A stretch of 64,000 bases of DNA. Source: Myxococcus stipitatus DSM 14675 (GTDB lineage: Bacteria; Myxococcota; Myxococcia; Myxococcales; Myxococcaceae). Of the stretch, positions 35,534 to 44,006 are shown one piece after another (the stretch's first letter is position 1; each line of letters opens with the position of its first letter). The notes under the pieces were generated by a model, which made no database searches, was not told the DNA's origin, and saw only the letters and a list, made by a program, of their open reading frames with translations. The position numbers were made by a program, and so were the translations under genes. The stretch covers positions 3,720,001 to 3,784,000 of the forward strand of contig NC_020126.1 of NCBI RefSeq assembly GCF_000331735.1, given 5' to 3'.

Positions 35534-35926
35534 CTACGGGTCCAACTCCAGCGTCAGGTCCGCGGGCTCGGGGACACAGTTGCAGGTGTCGCACACCCAG
35601 TCGACCCGCGACGCGGGCGACACCCGGGCCCCGGCGACGGCCACCACGCGCACCGGGCTGGGGGCGAGTGTTTCATTGATGGCAGTCGTCACGCCGTCCG
35701 AGTCGGTGACGCCGGAGATGCTGGCGTTGGACGTGAGGTTGGTGGCGGTGACGGTGGCGCCACGCACGCGCACGCCCTCCGCGGAGAGGACCACCACGCG
35801 CAGGGCGTTCGGCACCGCGGCGCATTCTTCATCGGGCCATGACGCTCGGGCCCGAGAGGGCGCCTCGTCGCATCCCGTCCACATGCCAAGACCGATGAGC
35901 CAGCAGACTCCAAGCGCTCGAAGCAT
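35534..35926 (-). CDS. Small lipoprotein with a carboxypeptidase-regulatory-like (Ig-type) domain
   Basis: 130 residues. The lipoprotein signal ends MWTGC (lipid Cys19). Residues about 40-130 form a beta-sandwich like the CarboxypepD_reg/Big-type domain: LRVVVLSAEGVRVRGATVTATN, SGVTDSDGVTTAIN, VRVVAVAG. A Cys-rich end (VCDTCNCVPEP) may be disulphide-bonded or bind metal. Function unknown, probably in the periplasm or on the surface. It is the last gene of the minus-strand group that includes the M61 peptidase. Confidence 0.75.
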   Translation of the reverse strand: MLRALGVCWLIGLGMWTGCDEAPSRARASWPDEECAAVPNALRVVVLSAEGVRVRGATVTATNLTSNASISGVTDSDGVTTAINETLAPSPVRVVAVAGARVSPASRVDWVCDTCNCVPEPADLTLELDP

Positions 35927-35969
35927 GGATTCAAGGTGGGGCCGATGTGGGTCCGCCGCAATGCCCGGC

Positions 35970-37412
35970 TCACTCGGGTTCGTAGCGCGCGTGCTTGCTC
36001 GCGAACCGCGCCGCGGCGGTGTCCGGGTAGCGGTGTTGCACGTAGCGGTAGACCTCTTCGGCGCGCGCGGTCTCGTTCATGCGCTCCCCCAGCACCCGCG
36101 CCAGCAGCACCAGCGCGCGGGGCGCGGTCTCCTCGTCCGGCGCGACATCCGCGGCGCGCTCCAGCGCGGAGACCGCCAGTGGGAAGTTCTCTTCCACGGC
36201 CGCGGCCTGTCCGATGAACAAGTGGAGCGCCGCGGGCACACGCATGGCGGGGAATTGCTCCAGCTCGGCATACGTCGACAGGGCCAGGGGAATGTTGCGC
36301 GCCTCCATCGCCGTCGTCAGGTTGCCGAGGGCCCCGTCGAAGGCGGCCTCCTTGTCGACGGCCTCCAGCACGACACCCTGGGCGGCGGCGTCCATCGCCA
36401 TGTGCCCCACGAGCGGCGGTGCGTCCCGCACGGGACGGGTTCCTCCCAGCAGGGGCTCCAGGTACTCCCTCGGCTCGCCGTAGCCCACCTGGTCGCCTCG
36501 GACGAAGAGCAGCAGGCCCAGGATGTGCGCCGCGAGCAGGGGCACCACCAGCGTGATGCACTCGGCGAGGACGTAAGGGACGAGGGGGAACTTCAGCGTG
36601 CGCACCGCCGCCGCCAGGACATGGGCCGCGAGGTGCACGGGCACGAGGCCCGCGAGCGCGGCGGTGCCCACCCAGTAGTCGGACCCCAGGCCCCGCACCA
36701 CCGAGAACGCCAGCCGCGGGTTCAGCAGCTGCCAGGGGGGCTGGTGGCTCGCCACGAGCAGGAGCCCCGCGGGAAGCCACAGGGCGCCCAGCCCCACCAG
36801 GAGCCAGAACACCCCGTCGCGCAGCAGCTCCGGGGGAATCCTCCAGAGGATGAACCAGGAGAAGACATCCACCGCCGCGCTCACGCCGGAGTAGGCCACC
36901 AGGGCGAAGGCGAGCGCGGGGAGGCTCGCGACCAGGAACACCAGCACGCCTCGAAGCCCCGGGACGAGGACGTCTCTTCCCAGCTCGGTGAACTCCGGGA
37001 TGTCCAGCGACGTGTCTCCGCGCGCGGACTCGCGCACGAGGGCGAAGAAGGTGGCCCAGAAGGTCCCCGCGTAGAACAGGAGGACGGGCAGGCGGATGAA
37101 GACGGGGACCATCGTCGCGAGCCCGCCCAGGACCGCCAGGAACGCGCCCAGGGCCAGCACGAGCTGCACGGCCGGGAGCGAGAACGGATAGCGCCAGGCG
37201 CGCTTCAGCCGGTGCGCGAGCGGCACCACGCCGCGATGGATGCGCAGCACCTCCGCGTCGCCGCCGCACAGGCCGCACCGGACCAGTTCCACCGTCTGGA
37301 TGCGCTGGCCCACCGCGCACTCGGGGCAGAGCGTGGCCTGGCAGGCCAGGCAGCGCCAACCCGCGAGGGCACTTCGGTGCGTCTGACAGATGACGGCGGT
37401 GGGGGAGGGCAT
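35970..37412 (-). CDS. Membrane protein with N-terminal B-box-like zinc finger and C-terminal TPR-like helices
   Basis: 480 residues in three parts. Residues about 8-55 contain CQTHRSALAGWRCLACQATLCPEC and a further CGLC, resembling a B-box zinc finger. Residues about 75-330 hold six or so TM helices, including VLALGAFLAVLGGLATMVP and LLAAHILGLLLFV. Residues about 350-480 are paired helices (ALGNLTTAMEARNIPLALSTYAELEQF) like TPR repeats, ending in a YRYVQHRYPDTAAAR motif. This design is repeatedly seen in myxobacteria; the zinc finger and TPR are probably cytoplasmic. It is 12 nt downstream of the M61 peptidase and likely in its operon. Confidence 0.8.
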   Translation of the reverse strand: MPSPTAVICQTHRSALAGWRCLACQATLCPECAVGQRIQTVELVRCGLCGGDAEVLRIHRGVVPLAHRLKRAWRYPFSLPAVQLVLALGAFLAVLGGLATMVPVFIRLPVLLFYAGTFWATFFALVRESARGDTSLDIPEFTELGRDVLVPGLRGVLVFLVASLPALAFALVAYSGVSAAVDVFSWFILWRIPPELLRDGVFWLLVGLGALWLPAGLLLVASHQPPWQLLNPRLAFSVVRGLGSDYWVGTAALAGLVPVHLAAHVLAAAVRTLKFPLVPYVLAECITLVVPLLAAHILGLLLFVRGDQVGYGEPREYLEPLLGGTRPVRDAPPLVGHMAMDAAAQGVVLEAVDKEAAFDGALGNLTTAMEARNIPLALSTYAELEQFPAMRVPAALHLFIGQAAAVEENFPLAVSALERAADVAPDEETAPRALVLLARVLGERMNETARAEEVYRYVQHRYPDTAAARFASKHARYEPE

Positions 37413-37424
37413 GCTCCCCGAAGC

Positions 37425-39200
37425 CTACGTCGCGCCGGGGGCCTCGTCCCAGGGGGCGCCCAGCCAGGACTGATAGGCGGCCTTCTGGGCCTCCGTGGGC
37501 TTGTCCACGCGCGCCAGCCACACCGCCTCGGAAGGCTTGGTGCCCAGCACCACGGGGACCTCCAGCAGCTTGTCGCGGCGGAACACCGTCACGCGCACGG
37601 TGTCCCCGGGCTTGCGGTCCTCGCACCGGCTCACCAGCGCGTTGCCGTCCGCCTTCCACCCATCCAGCGCCACCACGTCGTCCTCGGCGTACAGCCCCGC
37701 CTCCTGCGCGGGCGAGCCGTCCAGCACCGAGGCCACCGTGGCGCTCCCCTTGAGGGTGATGCCCAGCCACCCCCGAGGCTTCGCCTCACCCGTCCTGCCC
37801 TTGGGCGGCGTGCCCCCGCGGTCTCCCGGCGACTCGCGCGTCCGGAAGCTGGCCTCGAGCCCCACGTGGGAGAACACCGAGTAGTCCAGCTCCTCCGTGG
37901 TGCGCAGCGCCCGGTCGAAGAAGGCCTTCAGGTCCGTGCCGGCCACCTCGCTCGCCGCGGCCTCCACGCCTTCCTCATCCACGCCTGTACCATCGCCATG
38001 GCGTGACCACAGCAACCGGAGGACATCATCCAGGCCGCGGTCGTCCCGCGTGGCCCGGCGGATCTCCAGGTCGAGGAGCGCCGACACCACCTCGCCCTTC
38101 AAGTAGTAGGAGATGGCGCTGTTGGGGGAGTTCTCGTCGGGGCGGTAGTGCTTCACCCAGCTCACCATCGACGCATCGAGGAGCGTCTGCGTGCGCCGGC
38201 CCGGCGTGGACTGCAGCGTGGTGAGTGTCTCACCCAGCCGGGTGAGGTAGCGCGGCGCGGACATCAGCCCCGAGCGCCGGACGATGAGGTTGTCGTAGTA
38301 CGCGGTGGTGCCCTCGAAGGCCCACAGCAGGGAGGTGTAGTTCTCCTGCGTGTAGTCGAAGGGCACCAGCGTCCGCGGCTTCACCCGCTTGACGACCCAC
38401 AGGTGGAAGTACTCGTGCGCGGCCAGCGTCAGCAGGTCTTCCCAGCCGCGATTCGTGGCGAGCGCCGCGCGCGGGAAGAGCAGGGCGGTGCTGGCCTGGT
38501 GCTCCAGCCCCCCGCGCCCCTTGTCCGTCAGGTACAGCAGGAACAGGTAGCGGCGCATGGGCAGCCCGCCGAACAGCCGCGCCTGCACCTCGCACAGGCG
38601 CTGGAAGTCCGCGCACAGCCGCTCCGGGTCCGCGACGCTGTCCCCCCAGACGACGATGTCGTGAGGCACCCCGGCCACGGTGAAGGTGAGCGGCGTGTGA
38701 GGCCCCACCTCGATGGGACTGTCCACCAGCGTGTCGTAGTCCGGCGCGATGAAGGCGCCGTCGCGCGAGTCCAGCGCGCAGAACGTGCTCCAGCCCGCGG
38801 GGGCCTCCACCGTGACGTGGTGCTCCGCGTCCCGCGTGGCGTCCGTGTAGAGGAACACGCTGGCGCCATTGAGGTACGCGTGGGTTCCATCCACGTGGCT
38901 GGTGCGCACCGTCAGCTCGTTCGCGTAGACGCGGTAGCGCAGGGTGACGGCCTGCCCGCCCGCGTGCACGCGCCACGTCTGCTTGTCCATGCGCCGCACC
39001 AGCAGCGGCGTCCCATCCGGTGCCACCGCCGAGACGTCCTGGACGTGGCGGGCGAACTCGCGCACCAGGTAGCTGCCCGGTGTCCACACCGGCATCCGCG
39101 CATCGAGGGTGGCGGCACCCCCAGGGAACGAGACCTCCACCTCCACCAGGTGCGTGTGGGGCCGAGGCAGCGAGACGCGGTAACGGACGGTGTGGGACAT
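37425..39200 (-). CDS. M61-family metallopeptidase with PDZ domain (glycyl-aminopeptidase-like)
   Basis: 591 residues. The family layout is complete: an N-terminal beta domain (VWTPGSYLVREFARHVQDV), GGLEHQAST at about 230, zinc motif HEYFH (262-266), third ligand Glu in WAFEGTT (296), and a C-terminal PDZ (about 480-560) with AQEAGLYAEDDVVALDG. M61 peptidases release N-terminal glycine or alanine and some are secreted, but no signal peptide is seen here, so it is probably cytoplasmic. Between the catalytic domain and PDZ is a short charged linker. It is 24 nt from rsmB upstream. Confidence 0.93.
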   Translation of the reverse strand: MSHTVRYRVSLPRPHTHLVEVEVSFPGGAATLDARMPVWTPGSYLVREFARHVQDVSAVAPDGTPLLVRRMDKQTWRVHAGGQAVTLRYRVYANELTVRTSHVDGTHAYLNGASVFLYTDATRDAEHHVTVEAPAGWSTFCALDSRDGAFIAPDYDTLVDSPIEVGPHTPLTFTVAGVPHDIVVWGDSVADPERLCADFQRLCEVQARLFGGLPMRRYLFLLYLTDKGRGGLEHQASTALLFPRAALATNRGWEDLLTLAAHEYFHLWVVKRVKPRTLVPFDYTQENYTSLLWAFEGTTAYYDNLIVRRSGLMSAPRYLTRLGETLTTLQSTPGRRTQTLLDASMVSWVKHYRPDENSPNSAISYYLKGEVVSALLDLEIRRATRDDRGLDDVLRLLWSRHGDGTGVDEEGVEAAASEVAGTDLKAFFDRALRTTEELDYSVFSHVGLEASFRTRESPGDRGGTPPKGRTGEAKPRGWLGITLKGSATVASVLDGSPAQEAGLYAEDDVVALDGWKADGNALVSRCEDRKPGDTVRVTVFRRDKLLEVPVVLGTKPSEAVWLARVDKPTEAQKAAYQSWLGAPWDEAPGAT

Positions 39201-39224
39201 GGCCGGGCCTTTCTCCCCCGGAGG

Positions 39225-40652
39225 CTACTTCGCCCGGACGAGAACGGCTCCGAAGAAGCCGTCGGTTCCGTGGGTGTGGGGCGCAATCCGCAGGAACGGG
39301 CCCGGCCCCACCTTCGCGGCCAGCTCCGCCCCCAGGAGCTCCGCCACGGGGCGCACCGTGTACTCGGGGTGCCGCGAGAGGAAGTCCTCGATGACGGCCT
39401 CGTTCTCCTCGCGCAGCACGCTGCACGTGCCGTAGATGAGCCGGCCGCCGGGCTTCACCATCCGGGAGAAGCGCTCCAGCAGCAGCTTCTGCCGCGCCAC
39501 GTGGTGCTCCAGCTCCTCGGGCGTCAGGCGGTAGCGCGCGTCCGGCTTGCGGCGGAAGGTGCCCGTGCCGCTGCACGGCGCGTCCACCAGCACGCGGTCC
39601 GCCTTGCCCACCAGCGGCTCCAGCGCGGCGTCCACCTCCGCGCCCTCCGCGGGGATGTGCTGCGCGCGCACGTTGTGCACACCCGCCCGGCGCGCCCGCT
39701 TCTTCAAGTCGTCGAGGCGCCGCTCGTCGATGTCCATCGCGTGCAGGTCGCCCCGGTTCTTCATCTGCGCGGCCAGCTGCAGCGTCTTGCCGCCCGCGCC
39801 CGCGCACGCATCGACGACGCGCGTGGGAGGCGCGTCCACCAGCATGCCCAGCAGCTGGCTGCCCTCGTCCTGGATTTCGACGAAGCCCTCGCGGAAGCTC
39901 GTCAGCGAGAAGACGTTGAGGCGCGTCTCCAGGTGCAGGCCCATGGGGGACAGGGGCGTGGGCTTCACCTCCACCTGCTCGGCGCCCAGCCGCTTGGCCA
40001 GCGCGTCGCGGTCCTCCTTGAGCAGGTTGGCGCGGATGGTGAGGGGGGCGCGCTCGTTCATCGCCTCCGCGGCGCGAGCCGCGTCCTTGCCGTAGAGGGC
40101 GAGGAACTTCTCGGCGAGGAAGTCCGGCAGCGAGGCGGCGATGGGGAAGCGCTTCTTCTCCGGCAGGGCCTCCAGCGCCGCGGCGGCCTGGGGCAGTGCG
40201 CTCAGGGCCGAGGCATCCGACGACGCCAGCGACGAGGTGCGCACCACATCCCCCAGGAGCTCGCCATGCAGCATGCGCGAGGCGGCCAGCCGCAGCACGT
40301 CCTGGCGCGAGGCATCCAGCGTCTCGAAGCGCGGGTGGGCGCGGCTCAGCAGGAAGTCCACCGTGCGCTGGCGGCGGAGCAGGGCGTAGACGCGCTCGGC
40401 CACGGCGCGGCGCTCCGACGAGTAGAGGTTGGCCTTGCGGCGCAAGGTGAAGTCCAGCGCCCGGTCCGACAGTCGCCCTTCATGGCGCACCAGCGCGTAG
40501 GCCTCCAGGCAGGCTTGCAGCACCAGGTCCTCGCGCAGCGGACGCGTGGAGCGCTCCTTTTCGGCGGCCGTGAGCTTCTTCCTCTTCGAAGGGGCGGGGG
40601 ACTTCTTCGCGGAGTGGCGCGCGGTGGGGCGGAATCTGGATTTCTGAGCCAT
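39225..40652 (-). CDS. RsmB/NSUN-type cytosine-C5 RNA methyltransferase
   Basis: 475 residues from ATG 40652; the frame extends upstream but without conservation. A basic N-terminal tail (KSRFRPTARHSAKKSPAPSK) is followed by a NusB-like helical domain (about 50-170), then the SAM-dependent methyltransferase: VVDACAGAGGKTLQLA (SAM binding), VLVDAPCSGTGTFRRKPDA with one catalytic Cys, and TCSVLREENEAVIEDF with the second. This is the layout of 16S rRNA m5C967 methyltransferase RsmB, though other rRNA or tRNA targets are possible. The neighbouring phosphatase gene ends in a terminator, so it has its own promoter. Confidence 0.93.
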   Translation of the reverse strand: MAQKSRFRPTARHSAKKSPAPSKRKKLTAAEKERSTRPLREDLVLQACLEAYALVRHEGRLSDRALDFTLRRKANLYSSERRAVAERVYALLRRQRTVDFLLSRAHPRFETLDASRQDVLRLAASRMLHGELLGDVVRTSSLASSDASALSALPQAAAALEALPEKKRFPIAASLPDFLAEKFLALYGKDAARAAEAMNERAPLTIRANLLKEDRDALAKRLGAEQVEVKPTPLSPMGLHLETRLNVFSLTSFREGFVEIQDEGSQLLGMLVDAPPTRVVDACAGAGGKTLQLAAQMKNRGDLHAMDIDERRLDDLKKRARRAGVHNVRAQHIPAEGAEVDAALEPLVGKADRVLVDAPCSGTGTFRRKPDARYRLTPEELEHHVARQKLLLERFSRMVKPGGRLIYGTCSVLREENEAVIEDFLSRHPEYTVRPVAELLGAELAAKVGPGPFLRIAPHTHGTDGFFGAVLVRAK

Positions 40653-40697
40653 GTCGGCAGGGGCCTTTGCATCCCCAGGGCTGGATGACAAGCGGGG

Positions 40698-40746
40698 AAA
40701 ACAAACCCGGGTGGCCGGGGACTTTGGGTCCACCGGTCCACCCGGG
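40698..40746 (-). terminator. Intrinsic terminator after the metallophosphoesterase gene
   Basis: On the minus strand, CCCGGGTGG (40746-40738) pairs with CCACCCGGG (40714-40706), with inner GGAC/GTCC pairing, and TTTGTTTT (40705-40698) follows directly. Located 38 nt after the stop at 40784. Confidence 0.8.
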
Positions 40747-40783
40747 CAAGGGGGGATGTCCTCGAGGACGAGCGCGCGCGGGC

Positions 40784-42388
40784 TCAGGACGGACGGCGGG
40801 AGCGTCGCCGCAGGAGCCGGGACAACAGCAGCCCCCCCGCGGGGAGCAGGGTGGCGGTGGAGCTGGTGGAGCAGCCTCCGCCGGAGCCGCCCCCCTTGTC
40901 CGCGATGTTCGGGGGAGGGGTGCCCGCGTCCGTGCCCGGCGAGGTGCCCGCATCCGGGGTTCCGCCCGGGGGCTCACTGACGCTGACGACCGCCGTCGCC
41001 GTGCGCGTCAGGGCTCCGAAGGTGGCTGTCGCGGTCACGGTGAACTGGCCGGCCCGGGTGTAGACGTGCTTCGCGGTGTGGCCCTCGGCCGAGCCCCCGT
41101 CGCCGAAGTCCCAGCGCACGGGCACGTCGGGCGAGGACGTCGTCGCGCGGAAGAGGGCGCCGTGCGGGGCCACGCCGCGCTCGCCCTCGACGTTGATGTT
41201 GAGCGCGTCGGCCGGAGGCGGCTGCTCCACGGGGGGCAGGTCCTTGCGCAGCGTGAAGCTGTCGAGCACCTTGTTGTCGACGGTGATGAGCTTCGCGGTG
41301 AGCACGCCCTCGACGACCTCGACGTCCAGGTAGCCGTAGGCCTTGTTGTCGCGGAAGACGCTCCAGTCGGGCTGGCTGCCGGAGAAGGCTCGCAGCGCGG
41401 CGCCGCCGCCGCCCACGACGAGGTACGGGATGCCGCCCGATGCCGCGATGGTGTCGCCCTGCATGTTCTTGCTGCGCTCGTAGTTGTGGTCATGCCCCGT
41501 GAGCACCAGGTCCACGCCGTACTTCTCGAAGAGGGGCGCGAACTGGCGGCGCATGGTGAGCTGCGAGCCGTGCTCCCCGCTGGACCAGGCCGGGTGGTGG
41601 AAGAAGACGACCTTCCACGGCTGCTTCGTCGTGGCCAGGTCCGTCTCCAGCCACGCCTTCTGCGCCTCCAGCGTGCAGCGGTTGGGCGCCGCGAGGCCCA
41701 GCGCGCAGTTGGAGTCGATGGACACGAAGTGCACGTGTCCCCAGTCGAAGGAGAAGTAGCGCTCCGAGCCCGCCGGGTTGTTGGTGGGCATGAAGAGGTT
41801 GTTCAGGTACGGCTCACCCTGGTTCGTCACGTACTCGTGGTTGCCGGGCGTGGCGAACATCGGCACCTCGGCGAGCAGCGCGGCCATGGGGGTGAAGAGG
41901 TTGTTCTCGAAGTCGGCCTCGGTGCCGTCGGGGTAGGCGTTGTCACCGAGCGCCACGAACAGCTCCGGCTTGTTCGTGAGCATGCGTGAGACGACCTTGC
42001 GCTGGTCCGAGCCTCCCGTGCCGAAGTCCCCCATGGCGGCGAAGTGCACGCTCCGGGTTCCCGGCTCGGGGGCGGTCTTGAAGCGCTTGGGGGGCGTCGT
42101 CGTGCCGCAGGCGCTCACTTCATAGGTGTACTCGGTGCCGGGCTTCAGGCCCGTCAACACCACGGCGTGGTTGCGGCCCGTGGTCTCCGAGCGGGCGACC
42201 TCGCTCACGGCGCCCGTGCCGTAGCGCACCTCGGGCGAGCAACTGGACGCCAGTCGGAATGCCACCAGGGCGGTGTCCGGTCCGACTTTCTGGAGGTAGG
42301 GGTCGCGAGCGAGAACGCCCGCGGAAGCCACGCCCGACACGAGAGTCAGGGCCACGGCCATGAAGGTGAAGCGGGTCTTCAGTTGCAT
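40784..42388 (-). CDS. Secreted purple-acid-phosphatase-like metallophosphoesterase, PKD and MYXO-CTERM
   Basis: 534 residues. A signal peptide (FMAVALTLVSGVASA) is followed by an Fn3-like N-terminal domain typical of purple acid phosphatases (residues about 25-100, DPYLQKVGPDTALVAFRL). The metallophosphoesterase core shows MGDFGTGG, ALGDNAYPDG, TPGNHEY, VVFFHHPAW and LTGHDHNYER, i.e. all two-metal motifs. Near 415-480 is a PKD domain (VRWDFGDGGSAEGHT). The C-terminus is MYXO-CTERM-like: GGGSGGGC, a hydrophobic stretch and RRRSRRPS. The enzyme should release phosphate from organic esters at the cell surface. A GGAGGAGG ribosome site is preceded by a hairpin and an 18-bp inverted repeat. It lies directly downstream of the porin-VTC group. 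Confidence 0.92.
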   Translation of the reverse strand: MQLKTRFTFMAVALTLVSGVASAGVLARDPYLQKVGPDTALVAFRLASSCSPEVRYGTGAVSEVARSETTGRNHAVVLTGLKPGTEYTYEVSACGTTTPPKRFKTAPEPGTRSVHFAAMGDFGTGGSDQRKVVSRMLTNKPELFVALGDNAYPDGTEADFENNLFTPMAALLAEVPMFATPGNHEYVTNQGEPYLNNLFMPTNNPAGSERYFSFDWGHVHFVSIDSNCALGLAAPNRCTLEAQKAWLETDLATTKQPWKVVFFHHPAWSSGEHGSQLTMRRQFAPLFEKYGVDLVLTGHDHNYERSKNMQGDTIAASGGIPYLVVGGGGAALRAFSGSQPDWSVFRDNKAYGYLDVEVVEGVLTAKLITVDNKVLDSFTLRKDLPPVEQPPPADALNINVEGERGVAPHGALFRATTSSPDVPVRWDFGDGGSAEGHTAKHVYTRAGQFTVTATATFGALTRTATAVVSVSEPPGGTPDAGTSPGTDAGTPPPNIADKGGGSGGGCSTSSTATLLPAGGLLLSRLLRRRSRRPS

Positions 42389-42398
42389 GCAGCCTCCT

Positions 42399-42414
42399 CC
42401 CGAACCATTTCGGG
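42399..42414 (-). promoter_or_regulatory. Leader hairpin overlapping the ribosome site of the phosphatase gene
   Basis: On the minus strand CCCGAA-ATGG-TTCGGG, a 6-bp perfect stem with a 4-nt loop, runs directly into GGAGGAGG (the last two G are shared with the stem). Such a structure could reduce ribosome binding. Confidence 0.35.
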
Positions 42415-42435
42415 ACGGAGGCCCAACGGTCTATT

Positions 42436-42453
42436 TCAGGACGTTCATCCTGA
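42436..42453 (-). promoter_or_regulatory. 18-bp inverted repeat upstream of the phosphatase gene
   Basis: TCAGGA-N6-TCCTGA, perfect arms, 48 nt upstream of the start codon at 42388. An operator for a dimeric regulator is likely by position and shape. It does not match the Pho box. Confidence 0.45.
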
Positions 42454-42518
42454 GCGGGGGTTGCCCGGCGGGCGGAGAGACAAGCCCTCGCGCCCTCCTC
42501 GCACGGACACCCGAGCGC

Positions 42519-43292
42519 CTACTCCTTCACGTCGTAGGACGCGAGGTCCTCGATGCGCTCTCCCTCCTCGCGCACCTTGCCGATGCCGGGCACCAGCCAG
42601 TACGTGCGCTCCTTGCCCTCCTTCGCTTCACCCGCGTCGTTGAGCTTGTCGCGCCGCACCTTCACGGCGTTGGTGAAGGTGCCCGCCCGCGTCTGCACCG
42701 TGACGCCCATCTCCACCACGCGCCACGCGTAGGTCGGGTCGCCATTCTCCTGGCTGCCGTCACCCAGCACGGTGAGCTCGCGCACCGCGTTGGTATAGGT
42801 CCAGGGCAGGGCGCTCGGCGCGCGGGCCAGGGACTTCACCGTGGACGGAGACCACGTGGTGGTGCGCACCAATGCCCCATCGCGATGGTCCTCCTCGCGC
42901 AGCCTCACCACCAGGCCGTTGTCCTGCTCGACCTGCCACGAGTACTCCTCGTACACGACGCCCGAGGCGACGCGGTCCTGCTTGCTGTGCACGCGCACGC
43001 CCGTCGTGCCCGCGGGGGCTCCTGGCACATCGCCAGGTCCTTCCACCGTCACGTGCTTCTGGAAGCGCCCGTGCACGGGGTCCTGGATGTCGTAGACCCA
43101 GACGGAGCCCGTCGTCAGCGGCCACAGCGACGTGGAGGCCGGAGTGCCGGGGTCCCCGGGGCCTCCTGGCAGGCCCACGTCTCCCCCCGGGGGCGGCGGC
43201 CCCAGGCCCTCTCCACTCGGCAGGCTCCCTCCGCCGCCACATCCCACGAGCAATCCACCGGCCGCGAGCGCGGCCATCCACCAGCGTGTCAT
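42519..43292 (-). CDS. Hypothetical lipoprotein of the porin-VTC group
   Basis: 257 residues from ATG 43292, overlapping the DUF4956 gene stop as ATGA (43289-43292). The lipoprotein signal ends GGLLVGC, followed by a Gly/Pro-rich linker with many GP/PG repeats (about 20-55). The mature domain has two-strand elements (SVWVYDIQDPVHGRFQKHV, YAWRVVEMGVTVQTRAGTF, RTYWLVPGIGKVREEGE), as in many uncharacterised lipoproteins where a WPL-T-GSVW start is typical. It is probably the outer-envelope component of this set. Confidence 0.75.
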   Translation of the reverse strand: MTRWWMAALAAGGLLVGCGGGGSLPSGEGLGPPPPGGDVGLPGGPGDPGTPASTSLWPLTTGSVWVYDIQDPVHGRFQKHVTVEGPGDVPGAPAGTTGVRVHSKQDRVASGVVYEEYSWQVEQDNGLVVRLREEDHRDGALVRTTTWSPSTVKSLARAPSALPWTYTNAVRELTVLGDGSQENGDPTYAWRVVEMGVTVQTRAGTFTNAVKVRRDKLNDAGEAKEGKERTYWLVPGIGKVREEGERIEDLASYDVKE

Positions 43293-43993
43293 GTCAGCTC
43301 CTCCCGGCCCCCTTTGGGGCTCACCGCCGTCCATCGCAGCCCCCGCAGGGGCATTCCCTCCGTGCGTCCCAGCGCCGCGGTCAGCGAGCCAGGCACGGGC
43401 TCCTCCACTTCCAACTCCAGCCGACGCCCGTCGAAGTCGAGCGCGCAGCTCTTCACCAACACGTTGCGCTCGCCCAGCGCGCTCCTCAGCGTGGCCTCCG
43501 CCCTCACCAGGTCATCGGCCTGCGCGGAGACGAGCAGCCGCTGCTTCAGGGCGCTGGGCGCCTCGCGGTTGAACAGGTCCAGCACGAGCAGCAGCGTCGC
43601 CACGAACACGGTGCCCACGCCCGCGAGCCCCAGGCTGCCGTGGCCACACGCCATGCCCAGGCCAATCATCAGGAACAGGATGGCCGCGTCGCGCGGGTCC
43701 TTCAGCCCCGAGCGGAAGCGCACGAAGCCGCCCAGGCCCACTAGGCCAAACGCCTTGGCCACGCTGTCGCCGATGACCGCGGTGATGACCGCCGCCGCGG
43801 CGCACAGCAGCACCTGCGCCTGGACCATGTCCGCCTTCGGCAAGGGCCTGCGCATGAGCACCCGCCACGGGCGCAGGGACAGCAGCGCGCCAATGAACGC
43901 CGCCGCGAGCATGCGCGGCAGCATCACGGTGATGGACAAGGCACCCATCTCCGCCTTGGCGCTTTCGAAGAGCGAGGGAAGCGAGACCTCCAT
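43289..43993 (-). CDS. DUF4956 membrane protein
   Basis: 234 residues from ATG 43993. About four TM helices in the first 150 residues, with the family signature FVRFRSGLKDPRDAAILFLMIGLGMACG, followed by a soluble C-terminal domain (about 160-234) resembling an ACT-like tail (LEVEEPVPGSL). DUF4956 proteins frequently neighbour VTC-domain proteins and CotH-type kinases in bacteria; here VTC is two genes upstream. Function unknown; a channel or transporter for anionic polymer or phosphate is plausible. It is 13 nt from the upstream gene and overlaps the downstream lipoprotein gene. Confidence 0.85.
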   Translation of the reverse strand: MEVSLPSLFESAKAEMGALSITVMLPRMLAAAFIGALLSLRPWRVLMRRPLPKADMVQAQVLLCAAAAVITAVIGDSVAKAFGLVGLGGFVRFRSGLKDPRDAAILFLMIGLGMACGHGSLGLAGVGTVFVATLLLVLDLFNREAPSALKQRLLVSAQADDLVRAEATLRSALGERNVLVKSCALDFDGRRLELEVEEPVPGSLTAALGRTEGMPLRGLRWTAVSPKGGREELT

Positions 43994-44006
43994 GGTGGCA
44001 CTCTCC

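Noticed and set aside
35307..38006. A 2.7-kb open frame on the + strand opposite the TPR membrane protein and the M61 peptidase
   Set aside because: It is Arg/Gly/His-rich with no conserved motif and is explained by third-position GC bias of the real minus-strand genes.
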